Source of the DNA: an uncultured Mediterranea sp.
GTDB lineage: Bacteria; Bacteroidota; Bacteroidia; Bacteroidales; Bacteroidaceae
Direction of reading: 5' to 3'
DNA: 17,052 nt
Assembly (NCBI GenBank): GCA_946007445.1
Contig: CAMGAL010000014.1
Span: forward strand, 1 to 17,052
The notes beneath the pieces are model-generated. The model ran no database searches. It was not told the DNA's origin and worked only from the letters and a program-made list of their open reading frames with translations. Below are positions 1-8,246 of this stretch, piece after piece. The position numbers were made by a program, and so were the translations under genes. Within the stretch, counting starts at the first letter, position 1, and each line of letters opens with the position of its first letter.

Positions 1-1938
1 CCCCGATGTAGCTCGTTCCCCCCGTTTGTAGGACGCAACTCCAAAGCTCCTCTCTTCACCAACCAGCGCAACCTGCTCCGTGAGGGACCTCTCTGTATCT
101 ACGACACCGAATATGAGGAGTGCATCCGTAAAGCCGCACAAGCCGCCATCCAGATATTCCAAGGTACTTCGCCCGGCACTCTGGGTGTACACAATGTAGC
201 CTCCCGTTTCATCTATGACTACAAGCAGTTGTCGTTCTTTCATGTCGATGTGAGCAACGCCGCCCGTAACGGAGTGATAAGCAATGTGCCTTGGATGGAC
301 CGCTACGGCACCCTTTACATCACACTCAGCATTATCCTGCTCGCCCTCCTGACCAGCGGCATCATCTGGTTGGTGCGCATCAACCGCCGCGAAGCCCGTA
401 GGCGTACCCAAGACCAGATTCGACTGGCCTTGCAACAACAGTTAGTGGAGCAGCGCGACGAGCTGGACGATATCTTCCGCTCCATCCGCGACGGACTGAT
501 CACATACGACCGCAATCTGCGTATCCGTGTCGTCAACCGTCCGCTCATAGAGATGCTCCAGCTGGATGATGAGGGTGGGGACGGACAACAATACGAAAAC
601 CTCTTGGCAGGCTCCATTCTGTCGCTGATGAAAGACGGCCAGGAGATCTTGATTGAGTACCTTCAGAAAGCCATGGCCGAACGACGTTCCATTCCTCTGC
701 CCGACAAGGTATTCATGTATGCCCAACGACGTGACCTCCATTTCCCCGTCAAGGGTGAGGTGATACCCATCGACGCTAACGGAGAGGTGAGAGGAGTAGC
801 CCTTGTCTGTCACAACATTTCTGAGGAAGAGACCGAGACTTTGCTCTTCAACATGGCGATGGAGGAGAGCTCCATCTACCCGTGGAAATACGATATTCCT
901 CACGACTGCCTGCTGATTCGCAACAGCACGGGCGAAACGTTCACCTTCCCCCTCAAGCGTCTCAATGTCTTTGTTTGTTCCGAAGACATCAAGCCCTTCC
1001 TCACCTACCTGAATAATTTGCGCAACGGCATCTTGAACCAAGAGCGCATACAGGTGCGCGTGCTGCATCCTTCGAGCGACTCCAATGAATATTTGTGGTG
1101 GGAGTTCCGCAGTACGATTGGCGAAGGTATGCAGGAGAGTGCGCCGTATCAGGTCATGGGTATAGCCCAAGACATTCAGAGCTTCAAGGACCGCGAGGAG
1201 GAGCTCATTCGGATGCGCGACCGTGCCCTGCAGGCCGACAAGCTGAAATCCTCGTTCATGGCCAACATGAGTCACGAAATCCGCACGCCGCTCAATGCCA
1301 TTGTGGGCTTCGCTGGCCTGCTGAAGAACCCTGAGCTCTTCTCGCCGGAGGAGTTCAGCCAGTTCATCGACACCATTGACCACAACTGCACCTTGCTGCT
1401 CGCACTCATCAGCGACGTGCTCGACCTCTCGCGCATCGAGGCCGGCACCATGGCGTTCCAGATAGAGCCTTACAATCTGAACGACATTATCCGCGAAGTG
1501 TATGAGTCCCATCTGGTGGGCCTGCCCGAGGGAGTGGAGCTGCAGATAGCATTGCCCGAGGGCGACGACCTCTTCATTGAAACCGACTTTGTCCGCCTCA
1601 AGCAAGTGCTCAACAACCTGCTCAACAATGCCAAGAAGTTTACCACACAAGGCCATATCCGCGTGGGCTTTGAATGTCCCGACTCGCTTCATGTCGCCCT
1701 CTTTGTGGAAGACACGGGCTGCGGCATCTCCAAGGAGGGGCAGCGCCACATCTTCGAGCGCTTCTACAAGGAAGATTCGTTCGTACAGGGAGCAGGCTTG
1801 GGTCTGAGCATCTGCGAGACCATTGTCGAGCACATGCAGGGTACCATCACCCTTCGCTCTACCGTAGGCGTCGGCTCTTGCTTCACCGTCTGCCTGCCTA
1901 TCCATTCCGCAGTCGCGGGCGATAGGCCTCAGTCGTAA
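1..1938 (+). CDS. Sensor histidine kinase with periplasmic binding-protein-like domain (5' end missing)
   Basis: The reading frame is open from base 1, so the gene begins before the window; the TTG at 229 is only an internal codon. About 645 residues are visible. Bases 1-300 encode the end of a periplasmic domain resembling the ABC_sub_bind family (conserved ending around RFIYDYKQL, 208-231). A membrane helix follows (about 313-375), then a PAS-like region (about 470-830) and a second, weaker PAS-like region (about 840-1180). The kinase core is complete: H-box MSHEIRTPLN with the phosphoacceptor His codon at 1273-1275, N-box NNLLNNAKKF (1609-1641), G1 box DTGCG (1711-1725) and G2 box GAGLGL (1789-1806). 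There is no receiver domain and the protein ends soon after the ATPase domain. It should sit in the inner membrane, sense a periplasmic ligand and phosphorylate a regulator encoded elsewhere. The kinase call is certain; the ligand is unknown. Confidence 0.93.
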   Translation, partial: PRCSSFPPFVGRNSKAPLFTNQRNLLREGPLCIYDTEYEECIRKAAQAAIQIFQGTSPGTLGVHNVASRFIYDYKQLSFFHVDVSNAARNGVISNVPWMDRYGTLYITLSIILLALLTSGIIWLVRINRREARRRTQDQIRLALQQQLVEQRDELDDIFRSIRDGLITYDRNLRIRVVNRPLIEMLQLDDEGGDGQQYENLLAGSILSLMKDGQEILIEYLQKAMAERRSIPLPDKVFMYAQRRDLHFPVKGEVIPIDANGEVRGVALVCHNISEEETETLLFNMAMEESSIYPWKYDIPHDCLLIRNSTGETFTFPLKRLNVFVCSEDIKPFLTYLNNLRNGILNQERIQVRVLHPSSDSNEYLWWEFRSTIGEGMQESAPYQVMGIAQDIQSFKDREEELIRMRDRALQADKLKSSFMANMSHEIRTPLNAIVGFAGLLKNPELFSPEEFSQFIDTIDHNCTLLLALISDVLDLSRIEAGTMAFQIEPYNLNDIIREVYESHLVGLPEGVELQIALPEGDDLFIETDFVRLKQVLNNLLNNAKKFTTQGHIRVGFECPDSLHVALFVEDTGCGISKEGQRHIFERFYKEDSFVQGAGLGLSICETIVEHMQGTITLRSTVGVGSCFTVCLPIHSAVAGDRPQS

Positions 1939-2010
1939 GATTCCCCGCGCTTCGTACTGAAAAAAGAGAAAAAGTTATCGGCGGGCAGTGATAGACAAAG
2001 GGAAATTCCC

Positions 2011-2018
2011 TATCTTTG
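2011..2018 (+). promoter_or_regulatory. Bacteroidetes -7 promoter element upstream of the PBP gene
   Basis: TATCTTTG fits the Bacteroidetes -7 consensus TAnnTTTG and lies 28 bases before the ATG at 2047. No convincing -33 TTTG is seen at the expected distance. It would drive the PBP, HPPK, kdsB and M16 cluster, since no other such element appears between these genes. Confidence 0.6.
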
Positions 2019-2046
2019 CCCCGATAAACCTAAAGGTAAACGATTC

Positions 2047-4380
2047 ATGATACGACTGACCATCAAATTTCTCTGGATATTGCTTCTCCTAGCCCTACTG
2101 GGCGGTGTACTTCTCTTTTGGAGCATTGCACAAGGTTGGATAGGCTACATGCCCCCGGTTGAAGACTTGGAAAACCCGAACTACAAGTTTGCTACTGAGG
2201 TGATTTCATCAGACAATCAGGTATTGGGCACCTACTCCTACAGCAAGGAGAACCGTGTCTTTGTGGGCTATGACGAGTTGTCTCCCTACGTCATCAATGC
2301 TCTGATTGCCACCGAAGATGTGCGTTTCAGCCAGCACTCGGGCATTGATGCCATCGGATTGTTGCGAGCCATCGTGAAGCGAGGCATCCTGATGCAGAAG
2401 AATGCCGGTGGCGGCAGCACCATCACCCAGCAATTGAGCAAGCAGCTCTATTCACCTGCAGCCGACAATCTGATGGAACGACTCTTCCAGAAACCTATCG
2501 AATGGGTCATTGCTGTCAAGCTGGAACGCTACTATACCAAAGAGGAGATTCTTACCATGTATCTGAATAAGTTCGATTTCCTCAACAATGCCGTGGGCAT
2601 CAAGACAGCCGCATTTACTTATTTCGGTTGTGCACCGGCCGACTTGAAGATGGAGGAGGCGGCTACCTTGGTGGGCATGTGCAAGAATCCCTCCTATTTC
2701 AATCCCGTGCGTCGCAACGAGCGTACCCGTGGACGCCGCAATGTGGTACTGGAGCAGATGACCAAGGCCGGCTACATCACCCGCCGGCAGTGCGACTCCC
2801 TTCAGGCCCTGCCCTTGAAGTTGGATTATCACCGTGTGGACCATAAGGAAGGCCTTGCCACCTACTTCCGCGAATACCTCCGCGATGTGCTGACGGCCAC
2901 CAAGCCCGATCCGGCCGACTATCGTGGCTGGCAACAGCAGAAGTACTACGAGGATTCGCTGGACTGGGCCAACAATCCCTTGTTCGGCTGGTGCGAGAAG
3001 AATACCAAGAAAGATGGTTCCAAGTACAATCTCTATACCGACGGCCTGAAGATATACACCACCATCGACAGCCGGATGCAACGCTATGCCGAAGAGGCCG
3101 TAACGGAACATCTGAAGGAGTTGCAACCGCAGTTCTTCAAGGAGAAACGTGGAGCCAAGAAGGCTCCTTATACCTTCCGATTGACACAAGAGCAAGTAGA
3201 TGAAATCCTGTGGCGAAACGTCCGTCAGAGCGACCGCTACCGCGCCATGAAGAAAGCAGGTGCGACAGAGGCCGAGATACGAAAGGCCTTCCATACACCC
3301 GAAGAGATGTCGGTATTCAGTTGGCAGGGGCAGCGCGACACGGTGATGACTCCGCTCGATTCCATCCGCTACTACAAGTTCTACCTGCGTGCGGGATTCA
3401 TGTCGATGAATCCGCGCAACGGCCACGTGAAGGCCTACGTGGGAGGTCCCAACTACAACTACTTCCAGTACGATATGGCGATGGTGGGCCGGCGTCAGGT
3501 CGGTTCGACGGTGAAGCCTTTCCTCTACACCCTGGCCATGGAGAACGGTTTCTCCCCCTGCGACCAGGTGCGCCATGTGGAGTACACCCTTATCGACGAA
3601 AACGGCAAGCCATGGACACCGCGCAATGCCAACAAGAAGCGCATCGGCGAGATGCTGACGGTGAAGTGGGGGTTAGCTAACTCCGACAACTGGATTACGG
3701 CCTACCTGATGAGCAAGCTCAATCCTTACGCGCTGAAGCGCTTGATTCATAGCTTTGGTGTGCGTAATAGGGAAATAGCACCTACGGTTTCGCTCTGTCT
3801 GGGTCCATGCGAGATTTCAGTGGGCGAGATGGTGAGTGCCTACACAGCATTCCCCAACAAGGGCATCCGGGTGGCTCCGCTGTTCGTGACCCGCATTGAA
3901 GATAACGAAGGCAACATCCTGGCTACCTTCACCCCCGAGATGGAGGAGGTCATCAGCGTGGAGAGTGCCTACAAGATGCTGGTCATGCTGCGTGCCGTGG
4001 TAAACGAAGGTACGGGCGGCAGGGTTCGCCGGCTAGGCATACAGGCCGATATGGGCGGCAAGACCGGTACGACCAACTACAATGCCGACGGCTGGTTCAT
4101 GGGCTTCACCCCTTCGCTGGTATCAGGATGCTGGGTAGGTGGCGAAGACCGCGACATCCACTTCGACACCATGCAGTATGGTCAAGGTGCCTCCATGGCC
4201 CTGCCCATCTGGACCAAATATATGCAAAAGGTACTGGCCGACAAATCGTTAGGATACGACCCCCAAGAGACGTTCGACCTGCCCGAAGGCTTCGACCCCT
4301 GTCGGGACATCTTGGAGAGCGATGGCAGCGAGGTCATCATCGAGGAGACCGGCGAGGGGATTGACGACCTCTTCAATTAG
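2047..4380 (+). CDS. mrcA: Class A penicillin-binding protein (PBP1A type), bifunctional transglycosylase/transpeptidase
   Basis: This enzyme polymerises lipid II into glycan strands and cross-links the stem peptides on the outer face of the inner membrane. The 777-residue length is normal for the class. An N-terminal signal-anchor helix (residues 8-28) precedes the GT51 domain, with catalytic Glu90 in EDVRFSQHSG, GGSTITQQ (122-129), the Glu152 motif QKPIE (the usual arginine is glutamine) and KEEILTMYLN (165-174). The transpeptidase domain has all three motifs: STVK with nucleophile Ser486, SDN (545-547) and KTGT (671-674). A segment of roughly 100 residues (345-445) separates the two domains. 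The tail is acidic. The ATG at 2047 is preceded by TAAAGG and a -7 promoter element. It is the first gene of a tight cluster with envelope genes, in keeping with wall growth. Confidence 0.95.
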   Translation: MIRLTIKFLWILLLLALLGGVLLFWSIAQGWIGYMPPVEDLENPNYKFATEVISSDNQVLGTYSYSKENRVFVGYDELSPYVINALIATEDVRFSQHSGIDAIGLLRAIVKRGILMQKNAGGGSTITQQLSKQLYSPAADNLMERLFQKPIEWVIAVKLERYYTKEEILTMYLNKFDFLNNAVGIKTAAFTYFGCAPADLKMEEAATLVGMCKNPSYFNPVRRNERTRGRRNVVLEQMTKAGYITRRQCDSLQALPLKLDYHRVDHKEGLATYFREYLRDVLTATKPDPADYRGWQQQKYYEDSLDWANNPLFGWCEKNTKKDGSKYNLYTDGLKIYTTIDSRMQRYAEEAVTEHLKELQPQFFKEKRGAKKAPYTFRLTQEQVDEILWRNVRQSDRYRAMKKAGATEAEIRKAFHTPEEMSVFSWQGQRDTVMTPLDSIRYYKFYLRAGFMSMNPRNGHVKAYVGGPNYNYFQYDMAMVGRRQVGSTVKPFLYTLAMENGFSPCDQVRHVEYTLIDENGKPWTPRNANKKRIGEMLTVKWGLANSDNWITAYLMSKLNPYALKRLIHSFGVRNREIAPTVSLCLGPCEISVGEMVSAYTAFPNKGIRVAPLFVTRIEDNEGNILATFTPEMEEVISVESAYKMLVMLRAVVNEGTGGRVRRLGIQADMGGKTGTTNYNADGWFMGFTPSLVSGCWVGGEDRDIHFDTMQYGQGASMALPIWTKYMQKVLADKSLGYDPQETFDLPEGFDPCRDILESDGSEVIIEETGEGIDDLFN

Positions 4381-4393
4381 TGCTTTCAGCCGT

Positions 4394-4768
4394 ATGGAAT
4401 ACTGCATCTCGATAGGAAGCAACTGGGAAAGGGCCCGCAATCTGGAGTTGGCTCACCGACGGCTCGCGGAGCTGTTTCCCGATGTCCGCTTCTCTGCCGA
4501 AGAGGAGACGGCACCTATCGCCATGCAGCGCACGGCACCCTTCACCAATCAGGTAGCCCTCTTCCATTCGTCGCTATCGCCCGACGAAGTAGTGAAATGC
4601 CTGAAGCGTCTCGAACAGGCAGCCGGCCGATGCGAAGCCGAGAAGCGTCAGGAGATTGTCCGTCTCGACCTCGATCTCCTGCAGTATGACCGGCTGGTGA
4701 TTCGTCCCGACGACCTGAGGCGCGACTACATCCGGCGAGGGCTGCAGCAGCTCGCTGTCCAATCGTAA
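4394..4768 (+). CDS. folK: HPPK: 2-amino-4-hydroxy-6-hydroxymethyldihydropteridine pyrophosphokinase, short form
   Basis: HPPK transfers pyrophosphate from ATP to the pterin alcohol before dihydropteroate synthase in folate synthesis. The 124-residue product begins with ISIGSNWERARNL, the family's N-terminal strand and glycine turn, has FTNQVALF (50-57) and carries the metal-binding pair Asp92/Asp94 in VRLDLDLLQYD. The usual Gly-Pro-Arg before the Asp pair is Glu-Ile-Val-Arg, and the tail after the Asp pair is shorter than in the E. coli enzyme of about 159 residues. I chose the ATG at 4394, 13 bases after the PBP stop, because the conserved start of the domain follows it at once; a longer frame from 4322 would run through the end of the PBP gene. 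No Shine-Dalgarno is visible, as is usual in this group. The family call is made from motifs alone. Confidence 0.72.
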   Translation: MEYCISIGSNWERARNLELAHRRLAELFPDVRFSAEEETAPIAMQRTAPFTNQVALFHSSLSPDEVVKCLKRLEQAAGRCEAEKRQEIVRLDLDLLQYDRLVIRPDDLRRDYIRRGLQQLAVQS

Positions 4769-4807
4769 CAGATATCTACATGACCCCATAAAGATTCTTA
4801 GATTCAC

Positions 4808-5557
4808 ATGAACTTCATAGCTATCATTCCCGCGCGATATGCTTCTACGCGCTTTCCGGCCAAACCGTTGGCCCTGCTGGGTGGCAAGACCGTCATCGAA
4901 CGGGTCTACACCCAAGTGAAGAAAGTCATGCCTCATGCCTGTGTGGCTACCGACGACGACCGCATTGCCGATGCCGTGCGTGCCTTCGGTGGCGAGGTCG
5001 TGATGACCGGCACCCACCACCGCAGCGGCACCGACCGTTGCTACGAAGCGCTCTGCAAGCTGAGCGGCAACTACGATGTGGTGGTCAATGTGCAAGGCGA
5101 CGAGCCCTTCATCCAACCCTCGCAACTGGAGGCCCTGCAGGCCTGCTTCGACGACCCTCAGACCCAAATCGCCACGCTGGTCAAGCCCTTCACTCCAGCC
5201 GACGGATGGGCCGCCTTGGAGAACCCCAATTCGCCCAAGGTGCTGCTCAGTCCGCGCCAGACGGCTCTCTATTTCAGCCGCTCTGTGATACCCTATCTGC
5301 GTGGAGTTGAGAAAGAGGAATGGCTGCAACGATACACCTTCTACAAGCACATTGGCCTCTATGCTTATCGCACCTCTGTACTGCGTGAGATTACCTCCCT
5401 GCCTCAGTCGCCGTTGGAACTGGCCGAATCGCTGGAACAGCTGCGCTGGATAGAGAACGGCTACACCATCAAGGTGGGCATCACCCAGGTGGAAACCATC
5501 GGCATTGATACGCCCCAAGACCTGGAGCGGGCCGAACAATTCCTGAAGCTATGCTGA
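4808..5557 (+). CDS. kdsB: 3-deoxy-manno-octulosonate cytidylyltransferase (CMP-Kdo synthetase)
   Basis: KdsB activates Kdo with CTP to give CMP-Kdo, the donor for the inner core of lipopolysaccharide or lipooligosaccharide; it acts in the cytoplasm. The 249-residue length matches the family. Diagnostic motifs are the nucleotide-binding IPARYASTRFPAKPL (7-21), HRSGTDR (71-77) and VQGDEPF (95-101), whose Asp98 is the expected magnesium ligand, and a C-terminal GIDTPQDLERAE segment (232-243). It begins 39 bases after the HPPK gene, and its stop overlaps the next start by 7 bases (ATGCTGA), so translational coupling with the M16 gene is likely. Its presence shows a Gram-negative outer membrane. 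Confidence 0.96.
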   Translation: MNFIAIIPARYASTRFPAKPLALLGGKTVIERVYTQVKKVMPHACVATDDDRIADAVRAFGGEVVMTGTHHRSGTDRCYEALCKLSGNYDVVVNVQGDEPFIQPSQLEALQACFDDPQTQIATLVKPFTPADGWAALENPNSPKVLLSPRQTALYFSRSVIPYLRGVEKEEWLQRYTFYKHIGLYAYRTSVLREITSLPQSPLELAESLEQLRWIENGYTIKVGITQVETIGIDTPQDLERAEQFLKLC

Positions 5558-6843
5558 ACCGCCTGCAGCAACCCCCTCTCTGCACGCCCCGGCAGATGGA
5601 TATCCTGCGACCACAGACCTCGCTGCTGCCCAACGGAGCCACACTCCACTGGCTGCACGCCGGCGAGCATGAGGTCGTGCGCTTGGACATCGTCATCGAA
5701 GGAGGGCGATGGCACCAGCAGCAGCCCCTGCAAGCCCTCTTCACCAACCGGATGCTGCGCGAAGGCACGAGTACCTATACATCAGCCCAGATAGCCTCCC
5801 GCCTGGACTACTACGGAGCCTGGCTAGAGCTCTCTTGCACCATGCAGCACTCCTGCCTCACGGTCTATACGCTCACCAAGTATCTGCCGCAGACCCTCGA
5901 GCTGTTGCAATCCATGCTCACCGAGCCGCTCTTCCCCGAAGCAGAGTTCCAAGTGGTACGCGACACCAATCTGCAGCAGTTTCAGGTCAATCTATCCAAG
6001 GTCAGCTTCCTGGCTCACCGATCCCTGATGCAGGCCGTGTATGGCCCCGGCCACCCATGTGGACGCGCCATAGAGGAGAGTGACTACCATAGCCTCGATG
6101 CTGAGTCGCTGCACAGCTTTTACGACCGCTTCTACCATCCCCACAGAATGCACCTCTTCCTCTTTGGAAAGATTGACGATGAGGCGCTACGATTAGTGAC
6201 CAACAGCTTGGGAAGTTGCACGTTCGGCAGCCATCTGCTACAACCACTGCCTTCCACTGATTTCACCATTGAACCCGCCAAGGAGCAACGTTTCTTCACC
6301 GAGCGGCCCGATGCCATGCAGAGTGCCGTGCGCATGGGGCTCATCACGATCGACAATCGCCACCCCGACTTCCAAAAGCTGCGCCTGCTTGTTACCCTCT
6401 TCGGAGGCTACTTCGGCAGTCGGCTGATGAGCAACATCCGCGAGGAGAAAGGCTACACCTATGGCATCGGAGCCGATCTGGCCACCCATCCCGGCAGCAC
6501 CCTGCTACACATCCATACCGAGACGGCCAATGAGTATGTGCCGGCCCTCATCACCGAAGTCTACCATGAGATAGATCGCCTGCAGAACGAACTGGTCAGC
6601 CAGGAGGAGCTCTCCATGGTGAAAAACTACAAACTGGGTGAGATGTGCCGCGAGATGGAGTCGGTCTTTTCCCTGGCCGATGCCTGGATTTTTGTCCACA
6701 ACTACGGGTTGACCGACCACTATTACAGCAACATGCTGGAGGATGTGAAGAGCACCACGCCGGCAGAAATCCGCGATTTGGCCATCCGCTATTTGTGCAA
6801 AGAGAAATTAAAAGAGGCCATCGCTGGAAAAAAAATCTCATAA
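5551..6843 (+). CDS. M16 (pitrilysin)-family protein, probably without protease activity
   Basis: The 430-residue protein has the double-domain layout of a small M16 peptidase: an N-terminal half with the strand-helix pattern around the normal metal site, and a second half with GGYFGSRLMSNIREEKGYTYG (285-305), the conserved arginine/tyrosine segment of the family. The zinc motif HxxEH, expected just before the MLxxGT turn, reads LFTNR at residues 63-67, so both histidines and the catalytic glutamate are gone. Such proteins usually act as the non-catalytic partner of an active M16 subunit or as a binding protein. No active partner is encoded beside it here. There is no signal peptide, so it appears cytoplasmic. 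Its start overlaps the kdsB stop by 7 bases; a role in envelope assembly is only inferred from that context. Confidence 0.85.
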   Translation: MLNRLQQPPLCTPRQMDILRPQTSLLPNGATLHWLHAGEHEVVRLDIVIEGGRWHQQQPLQALFTNRMLREGTSTYTSAQIASRLDYYGAWLELSCTMQHSCLTVYTLTKYLPQTLELLQSMLTEPLFPEAEFQVVRDTNLQQFQVNLSKVSFLAHRSLMQAVYGPGHPCGRAIEESDYHSLDAESLHSFYDRFYHPHRMHLFLFGKIDDEALRLVTNSLGSCTFGSHLLQPLPSTDFTIEPAKEQRFFTERPDAMQSAVRMGLITIDNRHPDFQKLRLLVTLFGGYFGSRLMSNIREEKGYTYGIGADLATHPGSTLLHIHTETANEYVPALITEVYHEIDRLQNELVSQEELSMVKNYKLGEMCREMESVFSLADAWIFVHNYGLTDHYYSNMLEDVKSTTPAEIRDLAIRYLCKEKLKEAIAGKKIS

Positions 6844-6880
6844 ATGAGAGCAAACTGCACGCTGTTTAGCTAAAAAAACG

Positions 6881-6888
6881 TACCTTTG
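6881..6888 (+). promoter_or_regulatory. Bacteroidetes -7 promoter element upstream of the MORN gene
   Basis: TACCTTTG matches TAnnTTTG. It is only 12 bases before the ATG at 6901, so the predicted transcript would start about 6892-6895. That leaves almost no leader for the first ATG and favours either the in-frame ATG at 6913 or near-leaderless initiation. Confidence 0.65.
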
Positions 6889-6900
6889 TCATTGTAACCA

Positions 6901-8082
6901 ATGAAAAGTAATATGAAACGACTCCCCACCTATATACTCTGCCTGACACTGCTGGCGCTGGATGCCCCACTGAAAGCGCAGGAGCAGCAGGGCGGTTTCT
7001 TCGGTAAACTCAAGAGTGCGCTCCCTACAGAAATCAAGATTGGCACCTACACCTTCAAGGACGGCTCGGTGTACAGCGGCGAACTGAAGGGACGCAAACC
7101 TCACGGCAAAGGCAAGACTATCTGGAAGAACGGCAACAGCTACGACGGCGAGTACGTCAAAGGCAAGCGTCAGGGTTACGGCGTATTCACCTTCCCCGAT
7201 GGCGAGCGTTATGAGGGTCAGTGGTTTCAAGACCAGCAGCACGGCAAGGGCATCTTCTACTTCATGAACAACAACCGTTACGAGGGCATGTGGTATCAAG
7301 ACTACCAGCACGGCAAAGGCATCATGTACTACCACAACGGCGATGTCTATGAGGGCGACTGGGTGAACGACAAGCGCGAAGGCCGAGGCACCTACACCTG
7401 GAAAGACGGGTCCAAGTACGACGGCGAGTGGAAGGACGACCACAAGGAGGGACATGGCATCCAGACGTGGAACAACGGCTCGAAGTACGACGGCGAGTGG
7501 AAAAACAATGTGCCCGAGGGCAAAGGAACATTCGAATATGACAATGGCGACAAGTATGTAGGCGACTGGCACGACAACCTGCAGCACGGCAAGGGCATCT
7601 ACTTCTTCCATTCGGGCGACCGCTATGAGGGCACCTATGTAGAAGGCGAACGCACCGGTGCCGGCATCTACTTCCACGCCAATGGCAATAAGTATGTAGG
7701 CAACTTCAAGAACGGTGAGCAGGATGGTCACGGGGTCTTCACTTGGGCCAACGGAGCTGTCTACGACGGCAACTGGGTGAACAACCAGCGCAGCGGTCAC
7801 GGTAGCTACAAGTGGAACTCGGGCGACTCCTACGAAGGCGAGTGGAAAGACGACAAGTTCAATGGCCAGGGAACGCTCATCCAGACTGACGGTACGAAGT
7901 ACAAAGGCGGCTTTGTGAACGGCCTGCAAGATGGTTCAGGCGTACAAGAAGAGAAGAACGGTAATCGTTTCGAAGGTTTCTTCAAGCAGGGGAAGAAGCA
8001 TGGTCCCTTTGTGGAAACCGACAAGGATGGTAAGGTCGTTCGCAAAGGCAACTACAAAATGGGTCGCCTGGAGCAGAAGTGA
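6901..8082 (+). CDS. Secreted MORN-repeat protein
   Basis: A hydrophobic signal peptide ends in LKA (about residues 24-26; signal peptidase I type, no lipobox cysteine), so the protein should enter the periplasm or beyond. After a short linker (27-57), residues 58-379 are fourteen back-to-back 23-residue MORN repeats of the pattern Y-x-G-x-W/Y-x-x-G/D-x-x-x-G-x-G, with no insertion between them. The fourteenth is degenerate. MORN arrays form long curved beta-sheets that bind proteins or lipids; in bacteria their roles are mostly unknown, and nothing here gives a partner. The in-frame ATG at 6913 gives a tidier signal peptide (MKRLPTYIL...) and sits better relative to the promoter at 6881, so the true start may be 6913. 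It is monocistronic, between the M16 gene and the convergent prs gene. Confidence 0.9.
   Translation: MKSNMKRLPTYILCLTLLALDAPLKAQEQQGGFFGKLKSALPTEIKIGTYTFKDGSVYSGELKGRKPHGKGKTIWKNGNSYDGEYVKGKRQGYGVFTFPDGERYEGQWFQDQQHGKGIFYFMNNNRYEGMWYQDYQHGKGIMYYHNGDVYEGDWVNDKREGRGTYTWKDGSKYDGEWKDDHKEGHGIQTWNNGSKYDGEWKNNVPEGKGTFEYDNGDKYVGDWHDNLQHGKGIYFFHSGDRYEGTYVEGERTGAGIYFHANGNKYVGNFKNGEQDGHGVFTWANGAVYDGNWVNNQRSGHGSYKWNSGDSYEGEWKDDKFNGQGTLIQTDGTKYKGGFVNGLQDGSGVQEEKNGNRFEGFFKQGKKHGPFVETDKDGKVVRKGNYKMGRLEQK
7072..8037 (+). repeat. Fourteen in-frame 69-bp units encoding MORN repeats
   Basis: The units begin at residue 58 of the protein and recur every 69 bases without a single phase break. The fourteenth departs from consensus (Phe for the first Tyr, and GPF in place of the GxG ending). 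Neighbouring units differ at many bases, so this is an old array rather than a recent tandem expansion, although units 5, 6 and 7 share near-identical YDGEW/GSKYDGEW blocks. Confidence 0.92.
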
Positions 8083-8101
8083 TTCGTTGGTTTTTGTTTG
8101 G

Positions 8102-8126
8102 TATATTGAACAATATTTTCAATATA
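8102..8126 (+). terminator. AT-rich hairpin after the MORN gene, possible weak terminator
   Basis: A perfect 9-bp stem (TATATTGAA / TTCAATATA) with a 7-base loop lies 20 bases past the stop at 8082. The stem is AT-only except for one pair and no T-run follows, so it is a poor intrinsic terminator. The rest of 8083-8240 shows no gene. Confidence 0.3.
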
Positions 8127-8246
8127 GACTGAAGAACATCGCAACCGCCTGCAACGAGGGTCGACAGCTTTCCTCCGCACGAAATCTTTTTTTCCTCGTG
8201 AGGCAGGTAAATTTAACGGTATAACAATGAAGTGTCGATTTACTAA

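Noticed and set aside
442..1905. Long minus-strand open frame (487 codons) opposite the histidine kinase
   Set aside because: It is antisense to a gene with full HisKA and ATPase motifs, has no recognisable domain, and long antisense frames are expected at this GC content.
2452..3576. Minus-strand open frame of 374 codons inside the PBP gene
   Set aside because: It mirrors the PBP coding sequence and shows low-complexity Val/Leu/His-rich translation without motifs.
4574..5539. Minus-strand frame of 321 codons opposite kdsB
   Set aside because: It is antisense to kdsB and the folK-like gene, which have clear family motifs; no promoter or domain of its own.
6889..7929. Minus-strand frame of 346 codons that looks like a membrane protein
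   Set aside because: The hydrophobicity comes from reading the repeated MORN codons backwards; the 23-codon period in both strands shows it is a shadow.
7072..8037. CRISPR or satellite array from the regular 69-bp period
   Set aside because: There are no spacers, the units differ from one another, and the frame codes for MORN repeats throughout.
8178..8200. CACGA/TCGTG hairpin around a T-run as a terminator
   Set aside because: Only five base pairs with a 13-base loop, and the T-run is inside the loop rather than after the stem.
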